A stretch of 64,000 bases of DNA. It comes from Megascapheus bottae (Eukaryota; Chordata; Mammalia; Rodentia; Geomyidae). Within the stretch, counting starts at the first letter, position 1, and every line of letters starts with the position of its first letter. This document shows positions 49,441 to 62,700 of the stretch, in pieces. Position numbers and translations under genes: made by a program. The stretch is from contig JANJXV010000129.1 in assembly GCA_024803745.1 (NCBI GenBank), positions 2,480,001-2,544,000 of the forward strand. The letters run 5' to 3'. Under the pieces are notes generated by a model. The model saw only the letters and a list, made by a program, of their open reading frames with translations. It was not told the origin of the DNA and searched no databases.

Positions 49441-50380
49441 TGTGTGAAATCACAGGATGGAGGTGTGTGAAGACACAGAATGGAGGTGTGTAATGTCACA
49501 GAGTGGAGGTGTGTGAAGTCACAGAATGGAGGTGTGTGAAGTCAGAGAATGGAGGTGTGTGAAGTCACAGGATGGAGGTGTGTGAAATCACAGGATGGAG
49601 GTGTGTGAAGTCACAGAATGGAGGTGTGTGAAGTCAGAGAATGGAGGTGTGTGAAGTCACAGAATGGAGGTGTGTGATGTCATGGAATGGAGGTGTGTGA
49701 AGTCAATGAATGGAGTTGTGTGTAGTCAAACAATGGAGGTGTGTGAAGTCACAGAATGGAGGTGTGTGAATTCACAGAATGGAAGTGTGTGAAGTCAAAA
49801 TTGAGGTGTGTGAAGTCAAAGAATGGAGGTGTGTGAAGTCAAAATTGTGGTGTGTGAAGTCACAAATGGAGGTGTGTGAAGTCACAGAATGGAGGTGTGT
49901 GATGTCAAAATGGAGGTGTGTGAAGTCAAAAATGGAGGTGTGTGAAGTCATAGAATGGAGGTGTGTCAAGTCACAGAAGGGAGGTGTGTGAAGTCACAGA
50001 ACTGAGATGTGTGAAGTCACAATGGAGGTGTGAGAGGTCATAGAATGGAGGTGTGTGAAGTCAAAAAATGGAGGTTTGTGAAGTCAAACATTGGAAGTGT
50101 GTGAAATTACAGAATGGAGCTGTGTGAAGTCATAAAATGGAGGTGTGTCAAGTCACAGAAGGGAGGTGTGTGAAGTCACAGAACGGAGATGTGTGAAGTC
50201 ACAATGGAGGTGTGTGAAGTCACAGAATGGAGGTGTGTGAAGTCAAAGAATGGAGGTGTGTGAAGTCATAGAATGGAGGTGTGTGAAATCACAGAATGGC
50301 GGTGTGAGAAGTCACAGAATGGAGGTGTGTAAAGTGACAGAGTTGAGGTGTGTGAAGTCACAGAATGGAGGTGTTTGAAG
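49441..50380 (+). repeat. ~0.95-kb segment repeated at 52,318-53,281 (offset 2,877 to 2,901 bp)
   Basis: TAATGTCACAG (49,491/52,368) and AAAGTGACAGAGTTGAGG (50,331/53,232) bracket two collinear copies. The 24-bp change of offset is explained by one extra 23-bp unit in the second copy near 53,010 and one extra base near 52,808 (GTCAAAGAATGG against GTCAAAAATGG at 49,925). An overlapping short open frame on both strands here is a repeat reading, not a gene. Confidence 0.82.
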
Positions 50381-52317
50381 TCATAGAATGGAGGTGTGTG
50401 AAGACACAGAATGGAGGTGTATGAAGTCAGAATAGAGGTATGCGAAGTCGTAGAATGGAGATGTGTTAAGTCAGAATGGAGCTGTGGGATTTCATACAAT
50501 GGAGGTGTGTGAATTCAGATTGGAGGTGTGTGAACTCTTAGAATGGAGGTATGTGAAGTCACAATGGAGGTGTGTGAAGTCATAGAATTGTGGTTTTTGA
50601 AATCACAGAATGGAGGTGTGTGCAGTCATAGAATGGAGGTGTGTGAAGTCAGATTGGAGGTGTGTGAACTCAGAAAGGAGGTATGTGAAGTCATAGAATG
50701 GAGGTGTGTGAAGTCACAGAATTGAGGTGTGTGAAGTCAGAATGGAGGTGTGTGAATTCAGAATGGAGGTGTGTGAAGTCATAGAATGGAGGTGTGTGAA
50801 GTCACAATGCAGGTGTGTGAACTGATAGAACGTAGGTGTGTGAAGTCACAATGTAGGTGTGTGAAGTCATAGAATGGAGGTGTGAGAAGTCATAGAATGG
50901 AGGTGTGTGAAGTCACAAAATGGAGGTGTGTGAAGTCAAAATGGAGGTGTGTGAAGTCAAAGAATGGACGTGTGTGAAGTCACAATTGTGGTGTGTGAAG
51001 TCACAAATGCAGGTGTGTGAAGTCACAGAATGGAGGTGTGTGAAGTCAAAATGGAGGTGTGTGAGGTCAAAGAATGGATGTGTGTGAAGGCATAGAATGG
51101 AGGTGTATGAAGTCATGGAATGGAGGTTTGTGACGTCAAACATTGGAAGCATGTGAAGTTACAGAATGGAGATGTGTGAAGTCATAGAATGGAGGTGTGT
51201 GAAGTCAGAGAATGGAGGTGTGTGAAGTCAGATTGCAGGTTTGTGAAGTCATAGAATGGAGGTTTGTGAAGTCATAGATTGGAAGTCTGTGAAGTCATAG
51301 AATAGAGGTTGTGAAGTCATAGATTGAAGGTGTGTGGAAGTCATAGTATGGAGGTGTGTCAAGTCACAGAAGGGAAGTGTGTGAAGTCACAGAACGGCGA
51401 TGTGTGAAGTCAAAATGGAGGTGTGTGAAGTCATAGAATGGAGGTGTGTGAAGTCAAAGAATGGAGGTGTGTGAAGTCATAGAATGGAGGTGTGTGAAAT
51501 CACAGAATGGAGGTGTGAGAAGTCACAGAATGGAGGTGTGTAAAGTGACAGAGTTGAGGTGTGTGAAGTCACAGAATGGAGGTGTTTGAAGTCATAGAAT
51601 GGAGGTGTGTGAAGTCACAATGCAGGTGTGTGAACTGATAGAACGTAGGTGTGTGAAGTCACAATGTAGGTGTGTGAAGTCATAGAATGGAGGTGTGTGA
51701 AGTCACAGAATGGAGGTGTGTAAAGGCATAGAATGGAGGTGTGTGAAGTCATAGAATGGAGGTGTGTGAAGTCATAGAATGGAGGTGTGTGAAGTCACAG
51801 AATGCAGTTGTGTGAAGTCAAACTACAGGTGTGCGAAGTCATAGAATGGAGGTGTGTGAAGTCAGAATGGAGCTGTGTGAAGTCATAGAATGGAAGTGTG
51901 TGAAGTCAGAATGGGGGTGTGTGAACTCATACAGTGGAGGTGTATGAAGTCACAATGGAGGTGTGTGAAGTCAAAGAATGGATGTGTGTGAACTCAGAAA
52001 GGAGGTGTGTGAAGTCAGAGAATGGAGGTCTGTGAAGTCATAGAATGGAGGTGTGTGAAATCATACAATGGAGGTGTGTGAAGTCACAGATTTGAGGTGT
52101 GTGAAGTCAGAATGGAGGTGTGTGAAGTCAGAATGGAGGTGTGTGAAGTCAGAGAATGGAGGTGGGTGAAGTCACAATGCAGGTGTGTGAACTCATAGAA
52201 TGGAGGTATGTGAAGTCACAATATAGGTTTCTGAAGTCGTAGAATGGAGGTGTGTGAAGTCATAGAATGGAGGTGTGAAGTCACAGAATGGAGGTGTGTG
52301 ATGTCATAGAATGGAGG
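50381..52317 (+). repeat. Mosaic satellite stretch with paired GAACTGATAGAACG marks
   Basis: The rare variant GAACTGATAGAACGTAGG occurs near 50,819 and 51,632, and both times is followed by GTCACAATGTAGG. Between them lie a 46.4-46.8-kb-like block (GATTGCAGG at 51,232), a CGGCGATG mark at 51,395 and an AAAGTGACAG mark near 51,543. The remainder resembles the 40.8-41.1-kb block. Only satellite units are visible. Confidence 0.72.
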
Positions 52318-54849
52318 TGTGTGAAATCACAGGATGGAGGTGTGTGAAGACACAGAATGGAGGTGTGTAATGTCACAGAGTGGAGGTGTGTGAAGTCACA
52401 GAATGGAGGTGTGTGAAGTCAGAGAATGGAGGTGTGTGAAGTCACAGGATGGAGGTGTGTGAACTCACAGGATGGAGGTGTGTGAAGTCACAGAATGGAG
52501 GTGTGTGAAGTCAGAGAATGGAGGTGTGTGAAGTCACAGAATGGAGGTGTGTGATGTCATGGAATGGAGGTGTGTGAAGTCAATGAATGGAGTTGTGTGT
52601 AGTCAAACAATGGAGGTGTGTGAAGTCACAGAATGGAGGTGTGTGAATTCACAGAATGGAAGTGTGTGAAGTCAAAATTGAGGTGTGTGAAGTCAAAGAA
52701 TGGAGGTGTGTGAAGGCAAAATTGTGCTGTGTGAAGTCACAAATGCAGGTGTGTGAAGTCACAGAATGGAGGTGTGTGATGTCAAAATGGAGGTGTGTGA
52801 AGTCAAAGAATGGAGGTGTGTGAAGTCATAGAATGGAGGTGTGTCAAGTCACAGAAGGGAGGTGTGTGAAGTCACAGAACGAAGATGTGTGAAGTCACAA
52901 TGGAGGTGTGAGAGGTCATAGAATGGAGGTGTGTGAAGTCAAAAAATGGAGGTTTGTGAAGTCAAACATTGGAAGTGTGTGAAATTACAGAATGGAGGTG
53001 TGTGAAGTCATAGAATGGAGGTGTGTGAAGTCATAAAATGGAGGTGTGTCAAGTCACAGAAGGGAGGTGTGTGAAGTCACAGAACGGAGATGTGTGAAGT
53101 CACAATGGAGGTGTGTGAAGTCACAGAATGGAGGTGTGTGAACTCAAAGAATGGAGGTGTGTGAAGTCATAGAATGGAGGTGTGTGAAATCACAGAATGG
53201 CGGTGTGAGAAGTCACAGAATGGAGGTGTGTAAAGTGACAGAGTTGAGGTGTGTGAAGTCTCAGAATGGAGGTGTTTGAAGTCATAGAATGGAGGTGTGT
53301 GAAGTCACAGAATGGAGGTGTGTGAAGTCATAAAATGGAGGTGTGTGAACTCATAGAATGGAGGCGTGTGAAGTCAAAATGGAGTTGTGTGAAGTCATAG
53401 AATGGTGTTTTTTGATGTCAACGAATGGAGGTGTGTGAAGTCATAGAATGGAGGTGTGTGAAGTCAGAATGGAGGTGTGTGAAGTCAGAATGGAGGTGTG
53501 TGAAGTCATAGAATGGAAGTGTGTTTAGTCATAGAATGGAGGTCTGTGAACTCAGAATGGGGGTTTGTGAAGTCATAGAATGGAGGTGTGTGAACTCAGA
53601 ATGGAGGTGTGTGAAGTCACAGAATGGAGCTGTGTGAAGTCATAGAATGAAGGTGTGTTAAATCACAGAATGGAGGTGTGTGAATTCAAAGAATGGAGGT
53701 GTGTGAAGTCATAGGTTCGAGGTGTGTGAAGTCACAGAATGGAGGTGTGTGAAGTCACAGAATGGAGGTGTGTGAAGTCACAGAATGGAGGTGTGTGAAC
53801 TCAGATTGGAGGTGTGTGAAGCCACAGAATGGAGGTGTGTGAAGTCATAGAATGGAAGTTTGTGAAGTCATAGAATGGAGGTGTGTGAAGGAAGAATGGA
53901 GGTGTGTGAAATTAGAGAATGGAGGTGTGTGAACTCAGAATGGAGGTGTGTGAAGTCACAGAATGGAGGTTTGTGATGTCATAGAATGGAGGTGTGTGAA
54001 GACAGAGAATGGATGATTCTGAAGTAAGAATGAAGGTGTGTGAAGTCATAGAATGCAGTTGTGTGAAGTCATGGAATGGAGGTGTGTGAAGTCAAAGAAT
54101 GGAGGTGTGTGAAGTCATAGAATGGAGGTGTGTGAAGTCACAGAATGGAGGTATGTGAAGTCAGAATAAAGGTGTGTGAAGTCACAGAATGGAGGTGTGT
54201 GAAGTCACAGAATGGAGGTGTGTGAAGTCAAAAAGGTGGTGTGTGAAGTCACAGAATGGAGGTGTGTGAAGTCATAGAATGGAGGTGTGTGAAGTCACAG
54301 AATGGAGGTGTGTGAAGTCAGAATAAAGGTGTGTGAAGTCACAGAATGGAGGTGTGTGAAGTCAAAGAATGGATGTTTGTGAAGTTAGAATGAAGGTGTT
54401 TGAAGTCTTAGAGTGGAGGTGTGTGAAGTCACAGAATGGAGGTGTGTGAAGTCATAGAATGGAGGTGTGTGAAGTCATAGAATTGAGGTGTGTGAAGTCA
54501 TAGAATGGAGGTGTGTGAAGTCATAAAATGGAGGTGTGTGAACTCATAGAATGGAGGCGTGTGAAGTCAAAATGGAGTTGTGTGAAGTCATAGAATGGTG
54601 TTTTTTGATGTCAACGAATGGAGGTGTGTGAAGTCATAGAATGGAGGTGTGTGAAGTCAGATTGGAGGTGTGTGAAATCACAGAATGGAGGTGTGTGAAG
54701 TCACAGAATGGAGGTGTGTGAACTCAGAATGTAGGTGTGTGAAGCCACAGAATGGAGGTGAGTGAAGTCATAGAATGGAGGTATGTGAAGTCATAGAATG
54801 GAGGTCTGTGAACTCAGAATGGAGGTTTGTGAAGTCATAGAGTGGAGGT

Positions 54850-55320
54850 GTGTGAAGTCACAGAAGGGAGGTGTGTGAAGTCAGATTGGAGGTGTGTGAA
54901 ATCATAGAATGGAGGTGTGTGAAGTCACAGAATGGAGGTGTGTGAAGTCATAAAATGGAGGTGTGTGAACTCATAGAATGGAGGTGTGTGAAGTCAAAAT
55001 GGAGTTGTGTGAAGTCATAGAATTGTGTTTTTTGATATCAACGAATGGAGGTGTGTGAAGTCAACGAATGGAGGTCTGTGAAGTCAGATTGGAGGTGTGT
55101 GAAATCACCAAATTGAGGTGTGTGAAGTCACAGAATGGAGGTGTGTAAATTCAGAATGTAGGTGTGTGAAGCCACAGAATGGAGGTGTGTGAAGTCATAG
55201 AATGTAGTGTGTGAAATCATAGAATGGAGGTGTGTGAAGTCACAGAATTGAGGTGTGTGAAGTCAGAATGGAGGTGTGTGAAGTCAGAATGGAGGTGAGT
55301 GAAGTCATAGAATGGAGGTG
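54850..55320 (+). repeat. ~0.47-kb segment repeated at 60,213-60,683 (offset 5,363 bp)
   Basis: GATATCAACG (55,034/60,397), the CACCAAATTGAGG/CACCGAATTGAGG unit and the one-off GAATGTAGTGTGTGAAATC form (near 55,200/60,563) pair the segments at a constant 5,363 bp. The copies are dispersed, not adjacent, with unrelated barcode orders between them. Confidence 0.82.
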
Positions 55321-55839
55321 TGTGAAGTCAAAGAATGGAGGTGTGTGAAGTGAAACAATAGAGGTGTGTGAAGTCACAGAATGGAGGTGTGTGAGGTCAC
55401 AGATTGGAAGTGTCTAAAGTCAAAACGGAGGTGTGTGAAGTCACAAAATGGAGGTTTGTGAAGTCAGAGAATGGAGGTGTGTGAAGTCAAAAAGGTGGTG
55501 TGTGAAGTCACAGAATGGAGGTGTGTGAATTCATAGAATGGAGCTGTGTGAAGTCAGAATGGAGGTGTGTGAAGTCAGAATGGAGGGGTGTGAAGTCAGA
55601 ATGGAGGTGTGTGAAGTCACAGAATGGAGGTGTGTGAAGTCATAGAATTGAGGTGTGTGAAGTCATATAATGGAGGTGTGTGAAGTCACAGAATGGAGGT
55701 GTGTGAAGTCAGAATGGAGGGGTGTGAAGTCAGAATGGAGGTGTGTGAAGTCATAGAATGGAGGTGTGTGAAGTCATAGAATTGAGGTGTGTGAAGTCAT
55801 AGAATGGAGGTGTGTGAAGTCACAGAATGGAGGTGTGTG

Positions 55840-56330
55840 AAGTCAGAATGGAGGTGTGTGAAGTCATAGACTGAGGTGGGTGAAGTCATAGAAAGGAGGT
55901 GTGGGAAGTCATAGAATGGAGGAGTGTGAAGTCATAGACTGGAGGTGAGTGAAGTCACAGATTCGAGGTCTGTGATGTCATAGAATGGAGGTGTGTGAAG
56001 TCAGAATAGAGGTGTGAGAAATCATAGAATGGAGATGTGTGAAGTCATAGAATGGAGTTGTGTGACGTTACAATGGAAGAATGTGAAGTCATAGAATGGA
56101 GGTGTGAGAAGTCACAGAATGGACGTGTGTGAAGTCATAAAATGAAGGTGTGGGAAGTCAGAATGGAGGTGTGTGAAGTCACAGAATGGAGGTGTGTGAA
56201 CTCAGAATGGAGGTGTGTGAAGTCATAGATGGAGATGTGTGAAGTAATAGTGTGGAGGTGTGTGAAATCACAGAATGGAGTTTTGTGAAGTCACAGAATG
56301 GAGCTTTGGGAAGTCAGAACGGAGGTGTGT
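55840..56330 (+). repeat. ~0.49-kb segment repeated at 61,966-62,456 (offset 6,126 bp)
   Basis: CTGAGGTGGGTG (55,871/61,997) and GTCAGAACGGAGG (56,313/62,439) stay at exactly 6,126 bp, with GATTCGAGGTCTG, GGAAGAATGTG and GGAGCTTTG between. Substitutions include GAGATGTG against GAGGCGTG near 56,231/62,357. The copies are collinear without a net indel. Confidence 0.82.
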
Positions 56331-57090
56331 GAAGTCATAGAATTGAGGTTTGTGAAGTCATAGAATGGAGGTGTGTGAAGTCATAAAATGGAGGTGTGTG
56401 AACTCATAGAATGGAGGCGTGTGAAGTCAAAATGGAGTTGTGTGAAGTCATAGAATGGTGTTTTTTGATGTCAACGAATGGAGGTGTGTGAAGTCATAGA
56501 ATGGAGGTGTGTGAAATCAGATTGGAGGTGTGGGAAATCACAGAATGGAGGTGTGTGAAGTCACAGAATGGATGTGTGTGAACTCAGAATGTAGGTGTGT
56601 GAAGCCACAGAATGGAGGTGTGTGAAGTCATAGAATGGAAGTGTGTGAAATCATAGAATGGAGGTGTGTGAAGTCACAGAATTAAGGTGTGTGAAGTCAG
56701 AATGGAGGTGTGTGAAGTCAGAATGGAGGTGAGTGAAGTCATAGAATGGAGGTGTGTGAAGTCATAGAATGGAGGTCTGTGAACTCAGAATGGAGGTTTG
56801 TGAAGTCATAGAATGGAGGTGTGTGAACTCAGAATGGAGGTGTGAGAAGTCACAGAATGGAGGTGTGTGAAGTCACAGAATGGAGGTTTGTGAAATCACA
56901 GAATGGAGTTGTGTTAATTCATTGAATGGAGGTGTGTAAAGTCATAGGTTCGAGGTGTGTGAAGTCACAGAATGGAGGTGTGTGAAGTCACAGAATGGAG
57001 GTGTGTGAACTCCGAATGTAGGTGTGTGAAGCCACAGAATGGAGGTGTGTGAAGTCAGAGAATCGAAGTGTGTGAAGTCATAGAAAGTAG

Positions 57091-58069
57091 GTGTGTGAAC
57101 TCAGAATGGAGGTGTGTGAAGTCACAGAATGGAGGTTTGTGAAGTCATAGAATGGAGGTGTGTGAAGTCAGAGAATGGATGTTTCTGAAGTAAGAATGAA
57201 GGTGTGTGAAGTCATAGAATGGAGATGTGTGAAGTCAAATTGGAGGTGTGTGAACTCATAGAATGGAGGTGTGTGAACTCATAGAATGGAGGTGTGTGAA
57301 GTCATGGAATGGAGGTGTGTGAAGTGAAACAATAGAGGTGTGTGAAGTCACAGAATGGAGGTGTGTGAAGTCACAGTATGGAATGTGTGAAGTCAAAACG
57401 GAGGTGTGTGAAGTCACAGAATGGAGGTGTGTCAAGTCACAGAATGGAGGTGTGTGAAGTCAAAAAGGTGGTGTGTGAAGTCACAGAATGGAGGTGTGTG
57501 AAGTCATAGAATGGAGGTGTGTGAAGTCATAGAATTGAGGTGTGTGAAGTCATAGAATGGAGGTGTGTGAAGTTTTAAAATGGAGGTGTGTGAACTCATA
57601 GAATGGAGGTGTGTGAAGTTAAAATGGAGTTGTGTGAAGTCATAGAACGGTGGTTTTTGATGTCAACGAATGGAGGTGTGTGAAGTCACAGAATGGAGGT
57701 GTGTGAACTCAGAATGGAGGTGTGTGAAGTCACAGAATGGAGGTTTGTGAAGTCATAGAATGGAGGTGTGTGAAGTCAGAGAATGGATGTTTCTGAAGTA
57801 AGAATGAATGTGTGTGAAGTCATAGAATGGAGGTGTGTGAAGTCAAATTGGAGGTGTGTGAACTCATAGAATGGAGGTGTGTGAACTCATAGAATGGAGG
57901 TGTGTGAAGTCATGGAATGGGGGTGTGTGAAGTGAAGCAATAGAGGTGTGTGAAGTCACAGAATGGAGGTGTGTGAAGTCACAGTATGGAATGTGTGAAG
58001 TCAAAACGGAGGTGTGTGAAGTCACAGAATGGAGGTGTGTGAAGTCACAGAATGGAGGTGTGTGAAGTC
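57091..58069 (+). repeat. Tandem repeat with 608-bp offset (partial second copy)
   Basis: Sequence 57,091-57,461 recurs at 57,699-58,069. Marks are GTGTGTGAACTCAG (57,091/57,699), GAATGGATGTTTCTG (57,173/57,781) and the shortened unit GAATGTGTGAAGTC (57,381/57,989). Copy 1 then continues to AAAAAGGTGGTG and TGATGTCAACG, which copy 2 replaces with GTCATATAATGG. So about 375 bp of a 608-bp repeat was retained or duplicated. Confidence 0.84.
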
Positions 58070-59360
58070 ATATAATGGAGGTGTGTGAAATCATAGATTG
58101 GAGGTATGTGAAGTCAGAATGGAGGTGTGTGAAGTTACAGAATTGAGGTGTGTGAAGTCACAGAATGGAGGTGTGTGAAGTCAGAATGAATGTGTATGAA
58201 GTCACAGAATGGAGGTGTGTGAAGTCACAGAATGGATGTTTGTGAAGTAAGAATGAAGGTGTTTGAAGTCATAGAGTGGAGGTGTGTGAAGTCACAGAAT
58301 GGAGGTGTGTGAAGTCATAGAATGGAGGTGTGTGAAGTCATAGAATTGAGGTGTGTGAAGTCATAGAATGGAGGTGTGTGAAGTCATAAAATGGAGGTGT
58401 GTGAACTCATAGAATGGAGGTGTGTGAAGTCTAAATGGAGTTGTGTGAAGTTTAGAATGCTGTTTTTTGATGTCAACGAATGGAGGTGTGTGAAGTCATA
58501 GAATGGAGGTGTGTGAAGTCACAGAATGGAGGTGTGTGAACTCAGAATGTAGGTGTGTGAAGCCACAGAATGGAGGTGTGTGAAGTCATAGAATGGAAGT
58601 GTGTGAAATCATTGAATGGAGGTGTGTGAAGTCACAGAATTGAGGTGTGTGAAGTCAGAATGGATGTGTGTGAAGTCAGAATAGAGGTGAGTGAAGTCAT
58701 AGAATGGAGGTGTGTGAAGTCATAGAACGGAGGTGTGTGAACTCAGAATGGAGGTTTGTGAAGTCATAGAATGGAGGTGTGTGAAGTCAAAGAATGGAGG
58801 TGTGTGAAGTCATATAATGGAGGTGTGTGAAGTCATAAAATGGAGGTGTGTGAATTCATAGAATGGAGGTGTGTGAAGTCACAATGGAGGTGTGTGAAAT
58901 CACAGAATGGAGGTGTGTCAACTCAGAAATGAGGTGTGTGAAGTCATAGAATGGAGGTGTCTGAAGTCATAGAATAGAAGTGTGTGAAATCATAGAATGG
59001 AGGTGTGTGAAGACAAAGAATTGAGGTGTGTGAAGTCAGAATGGAGGTGTGTGAAGTCAGAATGGAGGTGTGTGAAGTCATAGAATGGATGTGTGTGAAG
59101 TCATAGAATGGAGGTCTGTGAACTCAGAATGGGGGTTTGTGAAATCAAAGAATGGAGGTGTGTGAACTCAGAATGGAGGTGTGTGAAGTCACAGAATGGA
59201 GGTGTGTGAAGTCATAGAATGGAGGTGTGTGAAATCACAGAATGGAGGTGTGTGAATTCATAGAATGGAGGTGTGTGAAGTCATAGGATCGAGGTGTGTG
59301 AAGTCACAGAATGGAGTTGTTTGAAGTCACAGAATGGAGGTGTGTGAAGTCATAGGATGG

Positions 59361-59757
59361 AAGTGTGTGAAGTCATAGAATGGAGGTGTGTGAAGGAAGA
59401 ATGGAGGTGTGTGAAGTCACAGAATGGAGGTGTGAATTCAGAATGGAGATGTGTGAAGTCACAGAATGGAGGTTTGTGAAGTCATAGAAGGCAGGTGTGT
59501 GAAGTCAGAGAATGGATGTTTCTGAAGTAAGAATGAAGGTGTGTGAAGTCATAGAATGGAAGTGTGTGAAGTCATAGAATGGAGGTGTGTGAAGGAAGAA
59601 TGGAGGTGTGTGAAGTCACAGAATGGAGGTGTGAATTCAGAATGGAGATGTGTGAAGTCAAAGAATGGAGGTTTGTGAAGTCATAGAATGCAGGTGTGTG
59701 AAGTCAGAGAATGGATGTTTCTGAACTAAGAATGAAGGTGTGTGAAGTCATAGAATG
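59361..59757 (+). repeat. 199-bp tandem duplication
   Basis: Copy 1 is 59,361-59,559 and copy 2 is 59,560-59,757. GAAGGAAGAATGG occurs at 59,392 and 59,591, each followed by GTGTGAATTCAGAATGGAG and TTTCTGAA. Differences include GAAGGCAGG against GAATGCAGG and GAAGTAAG against GAACTAAG. Confidence 0.87.
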
Positions 59758-62700
59758 GAGGTGTGTGAAGTCAAATTGGAGGTGTGTGAACTCATAGAAT
59801 GGAGGTGTGTGAACTCATAGAATGGAGGTGTGTGAAGTCATGGATTGGAGGTGTGTGAAGTCAAAGAATGGAGGTGTGTGAAGTGAAACAATAGAGGTGT
59901 GTGAAGTCACAGAATGGAGGTGTGTGAAGTTACAGAATGGAAGTGTGTGAAGTCAAAACGGAGGTGTGTGGAGTCACAGAATGGAGTTGTGTGAAGTCAC
60001 AGAATGGAGGTTTGTGAAGTCATAGAATGGAGGTGTGTGAAATCATAGAATGGAGGTGTGTGAAGTCAGAATGGAGGTGTGAGAAGTCACAGAATTGAGG
60101 TGTGTGAAGTCACAGAATGGAGGTGTGTGAAGTCTGAATGAAGGTGTGTGAAGTCACAGAACGGATGTTTGTGAAGTAAGAATGAAGGTGTTTGAAGTCA
60201 TAGAGTGGAGGTGTGTGAAGTCACAGAAGGGAGGTGTGTGAAGTCAGATTGGAGGTGTGTGAAATCATAGAATGGAGGTGTGTGAAGTCATAGAATGGAG
60301 GTGTGTGAAGTCATAAAATGGAGGTGTGTGAACTCATAGAATGGAGGTGTGTGAAGTCAAAATGGAGTTGTGTGAAGTCATAGAATTGTGTTTTTTGATA
60401 TCAACGAATGGAGGTGTGTGAAGTCAACGAATGGAGGTCTGTGAAGTCAGATTGGAGGTGTGTGAAATCACCGAATTGAGGTGTGTGAAGTCACAGAATG
60501 GAGGTGTGTAAATTCAGAATGTAGGTGTGTGAAGCCACAGAATGGAGGTGTGTGAAGTCATAGAATGTAGTGTGTGAAATCATAGAATGGAGGTGTGTGA
60601 AGTCACAGAATTGAGGTGTGTGAAGTCAGAATGGAGGTGTGTGAAGTCAGAATGGAGGTGAGTGAAGTCATAGAATGGAGGTGTGTGAAGTCATAGAATG
60701 GAGGTCTGTGAACTCAGAATGGAGGTTTGTGAAGTCATTGAATGGAGGTGTGTGAACTCAGAATGGAGGTGGGTGAAGTCACAGAATGGAGGTGTGTGAA
60801 GTCATAGAATGGAGGTTTGTGAACTCAGAATGGGGGTTTGTGAAGTCATAGAATGGAGGTGTGTGAACTCAGAATGGAGGTGTGTGAAGTCACAGAATGG
60901 AGGTGTGTGAAGTCATAGAATGGAGGTGTGGGAATTCATAGAATGGAGGTGTGTGAATTCATAGGATCGAGGTGTGCGAAGTCACAGAATGGAGGTGTGT
61001 GAAGTCTCAGAATGGAGGTGTGTGAAGTCACAGAATGGAGGTGTGTGAACTCAGAATGTAGGTGTGTGAAGCCCCAGAATGGACGTGTGTGAAGTCATAG
61101 AATGTAAGTGTGTGAAGTCATAGAAAGGAGGTGTGTGAACTCAGAATGGAGGTGTGTGAAATCACAGAATGGAGGTTTGTGAAGTCATAGAATGGAGGTG
61201 TGTGAAGTCAGAGAATGGATGTTTCTGAAGTAAGAATGAAGGTGTGTGAAGTCATAGAATGGAGATGTGTGAAGTCAAATTGGAGGTGTGTGAACTCATA
61301 GAATGGAGGTGTGTGAACTCATAGAATGGAGGTTTGTGAAGTCATGGAATGGCGGTGTGTGAAGTCAAAGAATGGAGGTGTGTGAATTCCCAGATTGGAA
61401 GTGTGTGAAGGCAAAACGGAGGTGTGTGAAGTCACAGAATGGAGGTGTGTGAAGTCACAGACTGGAGGTGTGTGAAGTAAAAAGGTGGTGTGTGAAGTCA
61501 CAGAATGGAGGTGTGTGAATTCATAGAATGGAGCTGTGTGATATCAGAATGGAGGTGTGTGAAGTCAGAATGGAGGGGTGTGAAGTCAGAATGGAGGTGT
61601 GTGAAGTCAGAGAATGGAGGTGTGTGAAGTCATAGAATGGAGGTGTGTGAAATCATAGAATGGAGGTGTGTGAAGTCAGAATGGAGGTGTGTCAAGTCAC
61701 AGAATTGAGGTGTGTGAAGTCAGAGAATGGAGGTGTGTGAAGTCAGAATGAAGGTGTGTGAAGTCACAGAAAGGAGGTGTGTGAAGTCACAGAATGGATG
61801 TTTTGGAAGTAAGAATGAAGGTGTTTGAAGTCATAGAATGGAGGTGTGTGAAGTCACAGAATGGAGGTGTGTGAAGTCATAGAATGGAGGTGTGTGAAGT
61901 CATAGAATTGAGGTGTGTGAAGTCATAGAATGGAGGTGTGTGAAGTCACAGAATGGAGGTGTGTGAAGTCAGAATGGAGGTGTGTGAAGTCATAGACTGA
62001 GGTGGGTGAAGTCATAGAAAGGAGGTGAGGGAAGTCATAGAATGGAGGAGTGTGAAGTCATAGAGTGGAGGTGAGTGAAGTCACAGATTCGAGGTCTGTG
62101 ATGTCATAGAATGGAGGTGTGTGAAGTCAAAATAGAGGTGTGTGAAATCATAGAATTGAGATGTGTGAACTCATAGAATGGAGTTGTGTGACGTCACAAT
62201 GGAAGAATGTGAAGTCATAGAATGGAGGTGTGAGAAGTCACAGAATGGACGTGTGTGAAGTCATAAAATGAAGGTGTGGGAAGTCAGAATGGAGGTGTGT
62301 GAAGTCACAGAATGGAGGTGTGTGAACTCAGAATGGAGGTTTGTGAAGTCATAGATGGAGGCGTGTGAAGTAATAGTGTGGAGGTGTGTGAAATCACAGA
62401 ATGGAGTTTTGTGAAGTCACAGAATGGAGCTTTGTGAAGTCAGAACGGAGGTGTGTGAAGTCATAGAATGGAGGTGTGTGAAGTCAGAATGGAGGTGTGT
62501 GAACTCATAGAATGGAGGTGTGTGAAGTCACAATGGAGGTGTGTGAAGTCATAGAATTTAGGTGTGTGAAGTCACAAAATGGAGGTGTGTGAAGTCATAG
62601 AATGGAGGTGTGTGAACTCATAGAATGGAGGTGTGTGAAGTCAGAATGGAGGTGTGTGAAGTCACAGAATTGAGGTGTGTGAAGTCACAGAATGGAGGTG

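Noticed and set aside
50913..51152. Longest minus-strand frame, 79 codons, rich in His/Thr/Ser
   Set aside because: It is the complement of repeat units where variants happen to remove the regular TGA. It has no plausible start context and is not a gene.
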